Below are positions 5,255 to 5,307 of a stretch of DNA of 5,307 nucleotides, one piece after another. The number at the start of each line of letters is the position of its first letter. Position 1 is the stretch's first letter. The position numbers were made by a program, and so were the translations under genes. The DNA lies in assembly GCA_021799325.1 (NCBI GenBank), contig JAJZAS010000132.1, positions 1 through 5,307 on the forward strand. The letters run 5' to 3'. The stretch comes from Bacillota bacterium. GTDB lineage: Bacteria; Bacillota; Bacilli; Alicyclobacillales; SLC66. The notes under the pieces were generated by a model. The model worked only from the letters and a program-made list of their open reading frames with translations, did not search any database and was not told where the DNA came from.

Positions 5255-5307
5255 AGTGGACAATCTCCTTTTCCAGTGAAAGACGGCTGATTTATAAGAC
5301 CCTATAC

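Overview
The window looks like ordinary chromosomal DNA from a Gram-positive bacterium of the Bacillota. The evidence is strong purine-rich ribosome-binding sites (AAGGAG, AGGAGG), free use of GTG and TTG starts, moderate GC content (about half by eye), and protein types common in Bacilli. An acidophilic or soil Bacilli relative such as Alicyclobacillaceae would fit, but this is a guess from gene style, not a marker-based placement. No insertion sequence, phage gene, CRISPR array, tRNA or rRNA was seen.

Layout, left to right. (1) Positions 1-1278, minus strand: a non-canonical NRAMP-family metal transporter that runs off the left edge, so its C-terminus is missing. Its start is GTG, and its Shine-Dalgarno sequence sits inside a strong inverted repeat (1284-1323). 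(2) Positions 1367-2872, minus strand: a complete M32-family metallocarboxypeptidase with a TTG start, lying 88 bp upstream of the transporter in the same direction. (3) Positions 2873-2993: a divergent intergenic region with a probable extended -10 promoter for the peptidase and a weaker candidate promoter for mscL. (4) Positions 2994-3425, plus strand: mscL, the large-conductance mechanosensitive channel, with a two-CxxC zinc-ribbon-like tail. (5) Positions 3426-3578: the convergent gap, holding a possible 39-residue small ORF and an 11-bp perfect hairpin that probably terminates transcription in both directions. (6) Positions 3579-5237, minus strand: a complete thiamine-diphosphate (ThDP) dependent enzyme most like benzoylformate decarboxylase, with altered active-site positions. 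(7) Positions 5238-5307: its leader, with a strong ribosome-binding site and a possible 6-codon mini-ORF that overlaps the start codon.

How the genes work together: the peptidase and transporter are probably co-transcribed, since no terminator is visible between them, with the hairpin giving the transporter a separate translational control. mscL (osmotic safety valve) and the decarboxylase-like gene look like independent transcription units that converge on a shared terminator. I see no evidence for a multi-gene defence or mobile system. The most interesting items are the sequestered ribosome-binding site, the altered NRAMP metal site and the hybrid substrate pocket of the ThDP enzyme.
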